6,310 nt of DNA from Sphingobacterium thalpophilum (lineage in GTDB: Bacteria > Bacteroidota > Bacteroidia > Flavobacteriales > Flavobacteriaceae). This document shows, one piece after another, positions 5,650 through 6,310 of this stretch. The stretch spans positions 1-6,310 of the forward strand of contig CALQBR020000091.1 of NCBI GenBank assembly GCA_943328865.2. Reading direction: 5' to 3'. Below the pieces are notes generated by a model, which ran no database searches, had not been told where the DNA came from, and saw only the letters and a list, made by a program, of their open reading frames with translations. The stretch's first letter is position 1. Each line of letters opens with the position of its first letter. Position numbers and translations under genes: made by a program.

Positions 5650-5668
5650 TTTGATTGATTGTTCTTAC

Positions 5669-5682
5669 TAGTTTTTGAACTA
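5669..5682 (+). terminator. Weak hairpin after the DUF4375-like gene
   Basis: TAGTT (5669-5673) and AACTA (5678-5682) can form a 5-bp stem with a TTTG loop, 20 bp after the stop codon. What follows (CTTTCATTTC) is T-rich but broken by other bases. It may help end the message, but it is a poor terminator compared with the other two in the window. Confidence 0.2.
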
Positions 5683-5752
5683 CTTTCATTTCAATTGCCT
5701 TTTAACTCCTAGAGGATCTTAAATTCTTCTCGGCAAATCATTTTAACTTTTA

Positions 5753-5760
5753 TACATTTG
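5753..5760 (+). promoter_or_regulatory. -7 promoter element TACATTTG ahead of the LD-carboxypeptidase gene
   Basis: TACATTTG is an exact TAnnTTTG match, 21 bp before the ATG at 5782. No TTG stands at the expected -33 distance. The rest of the 132-bp gap (5650-5781) holds nothing else I can name. Confidence 0.45.
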
Positions 5761-5781
5761 TTTAACCCATTTTACAATCAA

Positions 5782-6310
5782 ATGAAGAAAATCAAAACGA
5801 TATTATTTTTATTTCTTTTTTTGAACAATTATTTACAAGCACAAAACCAGAAAGTGATGCCAGAATTTTTAAAAAAAGGAGATACCGTTGGTATTACCGC
5901 GACAGCCAGAAAAATTGATTTAGAAAACTTAGCACCGGCTATTCAATTACTGGAAAGTTGGGGATTGAAGGTTGTTATTGGAAGAACCATCGGCAAAGAA
6001 GAAAACCAATTGGCGGGACCGGATTGGCTTCGGGCAACCGATTTTCAGGAAATGCTTGACAACCCTAACATAAAAGCGATTTGGGGCGCTAAAGGCGGCT
6101 ACGGAACGGTGCGCATTATCGATAAAATTGACTTTACGAATTTCAAAAAGAAACCAAAATGGGTAGTTGGATTTAGCGACATGACCATTTTGCATAGCCA
6201 CATTAACAATATGGGCATTGGCACTTTGCATGCCATGATGGCCCTGAGCACCAAAACTGCCGCGCCAGAATCTAGTGAAAGCTTGCGAAAAGCCTTATTT
6301 GGAGAAAAAC
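5782..6310 (+). CDS. Exported LD-carboxypeptidase-like protein, peptidase S66 (partial at right edge)
   Basis: 176 complete codons are visible and the frame continues beyond the window. Family members are typically about 300 aa or somewhat more, so roughly the N-terminal half is present. Residues 1-20 (MKKIKTI, a leucine/phenylalanine-rich core, then LQA before Q21) form a type I signal peptide, which places the protein in the periplasm or outside. LKKGDTVGITATARKI (30-45) is the opening strand of the S66 fold. IKAIWGAKGGYGTVRIID (97-114) corresponds to the [R]GGYG motif, with Lys104 in place of the usual Arg. GFSDMT (130-135) is the nucleophile elbow, with Ser132 as the predicted catalytic serine. 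The Glu and His of the triad lie outside the window. S66 enzymes cut the L,D-bond to the terminal D-alanine of murein tetrapeptides in peptidoglycan recycling; some relatives cleave microcin-type peptides instead. The start is fixed by the signal peptide. Confidence 0.88.
   Translation, partial: MKKIKTILFLFLFLNNYLQAQNQKVMPEFLKKGDTVGITATARKIDLENLAPAIQLLESWGLKVVIGRTIGKEENQLAGPDWLRATDFQEMLDNPNIKAIWGAKGGYGTVRIIDKIDFTNFKKKPKWVVGFSDMTILHSHINNMGIGTLHAMMALSTKTAAPESSESLRKALFGEK

Noticed and set aside
5947..6231. 94-aa minus-strand frame
   Set aside because: Antisense shadow of the S66 peptidase gene, whose own frame carries recognisable motifs.
1..6310. CRISPR array, insertion sequence, tRNA/rRNA genes or a phage or defence cassette
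   Set aside because: I found no regularly spaced long repeats, terminal inverted repeats, transposase motifs or tRNA-like cloverleaf, and the genes are housekeeping or conserved hypothetical types.

Overview
The window looks like a chromosomal segment of a Bacteroidota bacterium, most probably Flavobacteriaceae and close to Flavobacterium. The reasons are AT-rich intergenic DNA, A-rich start-codon contexts with no convincing Shine-Dalgarno sequences, several TAnnTTTG (-7) promoter elements of the Bacteroidota type, and the makeup of the proteins (MetRS fused to a C-terminal tRNA-binding domain, a short Flavobacterium-type SSB, a CxxC/CxxxC zinc-ribbon protein).

Layout. Positions 1-273 hold the N-terminal part of a zinc-ribbon protein on the minus strand, running off the left edge. 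A 337-bp divergent intergenic region follows, with a near-consensus promoter for that gene and a hairpin/palindrome in front of ssb. A short, tail-less single-stranded DNA-binding protein is encoded at 611-943 (+) and closed by a strong intrinsic terminator. From 1004 to 4605 everything is on the minus strand. In transcription order these are metG (methionyl-tRNA synthetase), a perfect 13-bp terminator hairpin, a HAD-family phosphatase, and 25 bp further a multi-pass membrane protein with an HExxH motif. The last two look like a small operon.

The gene-poor stretch 4606-4869 separates metG from plus-strand genes. It holds the metG -7 element, two TAAATTTG elements reading the other way, and a leader-like block of alternative hairpins ending in a terminator. 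That terminator lies 31 nt ahead of a 56-codon lysine-rich ORF (4870-5040). Next come an acidic protein of the DUF4375/DMP19 type (5110-5649) and the start of an exported LD-carboxypeptidase-like protein (peptidase S66) that runs off the right edge.

This is mostly ordinary housekeeping and conserved-hypothetical sequence. I see no insertion sequence, CRISPR, tRNA, rRNA or phage module. The points most worth following up are the leader plus small basic ORF at 4730-5040, the palindrome in front of ssb, the orphan M50-like membrane protein, and the DMP19-like acidic protein.
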